Program-made: the position numbers and the translations under genes | In this document: positions 23,368-23,490 of the stretch, piece by piece | How positions within the stretch are numbered: the first letter of the stretch is position 1 | Layout: each line of letters starts with the position of its first letter | Assembly: GCA_002751075.1 (NCBI GenBank) | Contig: NAOQ01000199.1 | Span: 98,380-121,869 of the forward strand | DNA from: Ichthyophonus hoferi | Lineage: Eukaryota; Opisthokonta; Ichthyosporea; Ichthyophonida; Ichthyophonidae | Length of the DNA stretch: 23,490 nt | Reading direction: 5' to 3' | The notes under the pieces: generated by a model | What the model saw: only the letters and a program-made list of their open reading frames with translations | The model's database searches: none | Told to the model about the DNA's origin: nothing

Positions 23368-23490
23368 TTAGAACAGAATGGCACAGACAACAGCAGTAAA
23401 TACTGCTAACAAAGAGGGTATGGTAGCACTAGAAGCATTTCTAGTAGGGGTGGTAACGGTAGTAGCAGTAGGTACTGCAGATATTGAACT
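23368..23490 (-). CDS. C-terminal end of a Ser/Thr-rich, probably GPI-anchored surface protein (partial)
   Basis: The last 40 codons and TAA of a frame that continues beyond the right edge. The visible tail is rich in Thr, Ser, Ala and Val (SAVPTATTVTTPTRNASSAT), with an N-glycosylation sequon (NAS). It is followed by a final hydrophobic run SLLAVFTAVVCAILF at the very C-terminus. A small-residue cleavage zone, a short spacer and a terminal hydrophobic stretch is the layout of a GPI-anchor signal, typical of cell-wall and surface proteins in fungi and many protists. Base composition rises sharply in GC at 23378, marking the coding edge. The strand agrees with the other genes. The opposite strand is also open (ATG at 23378, running off the edge), but its translation has no family character. 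No function can be given from the tail alone. Confidence 0.55.
   Translation of the reverse strand, partial: SSISAVPTATTVTTPTRNASSATIPSLLAVFTAVVCAILF

Overview
This is an AT-rich nuclear fragment from a eukaryote. Two intron-dense genes can be read completely, with GT-AG splice sites, standard-code stops (TAA, TGA) and exons visibly more GC-rich than the introns and spacers around them. Every gene I can support is on the minus strand, so transcription runs from right to left. The lineage cannot be fixed from the sequence alone. A mitochondrial glycine-cleavage gene with 21 introns and a probable GPI-anchor tail at the right edge would fit an early-diverging fungus or another unicellular eukaryote, but that is inference.

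Layout from left to right. Positions 3-7853 hold a complete 22-exon gene for glycine dehydrogenase (decarboxylating), the P-protein of the glycine cleavage system. All exon phases join, giving 989 residues with the PLP lysine and glycine-rich loop intact. Positions 7854-10739 are AT-rich spacer with no supportable gene. Positions 10740-11012 are an intact 90-codon orphan frame with a candidate poly(A) signal behind it. Positions 11013-14460 are spacer with some coding-like but broken plus-strand remnants around 13235-14075. Positions 14461-20930 hold a 10-exon Ser/Thr protein kinase of 387 residues whose catalytic loop has Arg where nearly all kinases have Lys. Positions 20931-23367 are AT-rich spacer. 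Positions 23368-23490 are the last 40 codons of a Ser/Thr-rich protein with a hydrophobic C-terminal tail, running off the right end.

The most unusual structure is in the kinase introns. Three long TATAG-type pentanucleotide arrays occur there, and the middle one is inverted relative to the other two. The pre-mRNA should therefore contain long complementary tracts bracketing either exon 2 or exons 3-8. One of these arrays and a separate GTAT array lie within a few bases of splice sites. The genes show no functional link: the P-protein acts in mitochondrial one-carbon and glycine metabolism, the kinase is presumably cytosolic signalling, and the edge gene encodes a presumed surface protein.
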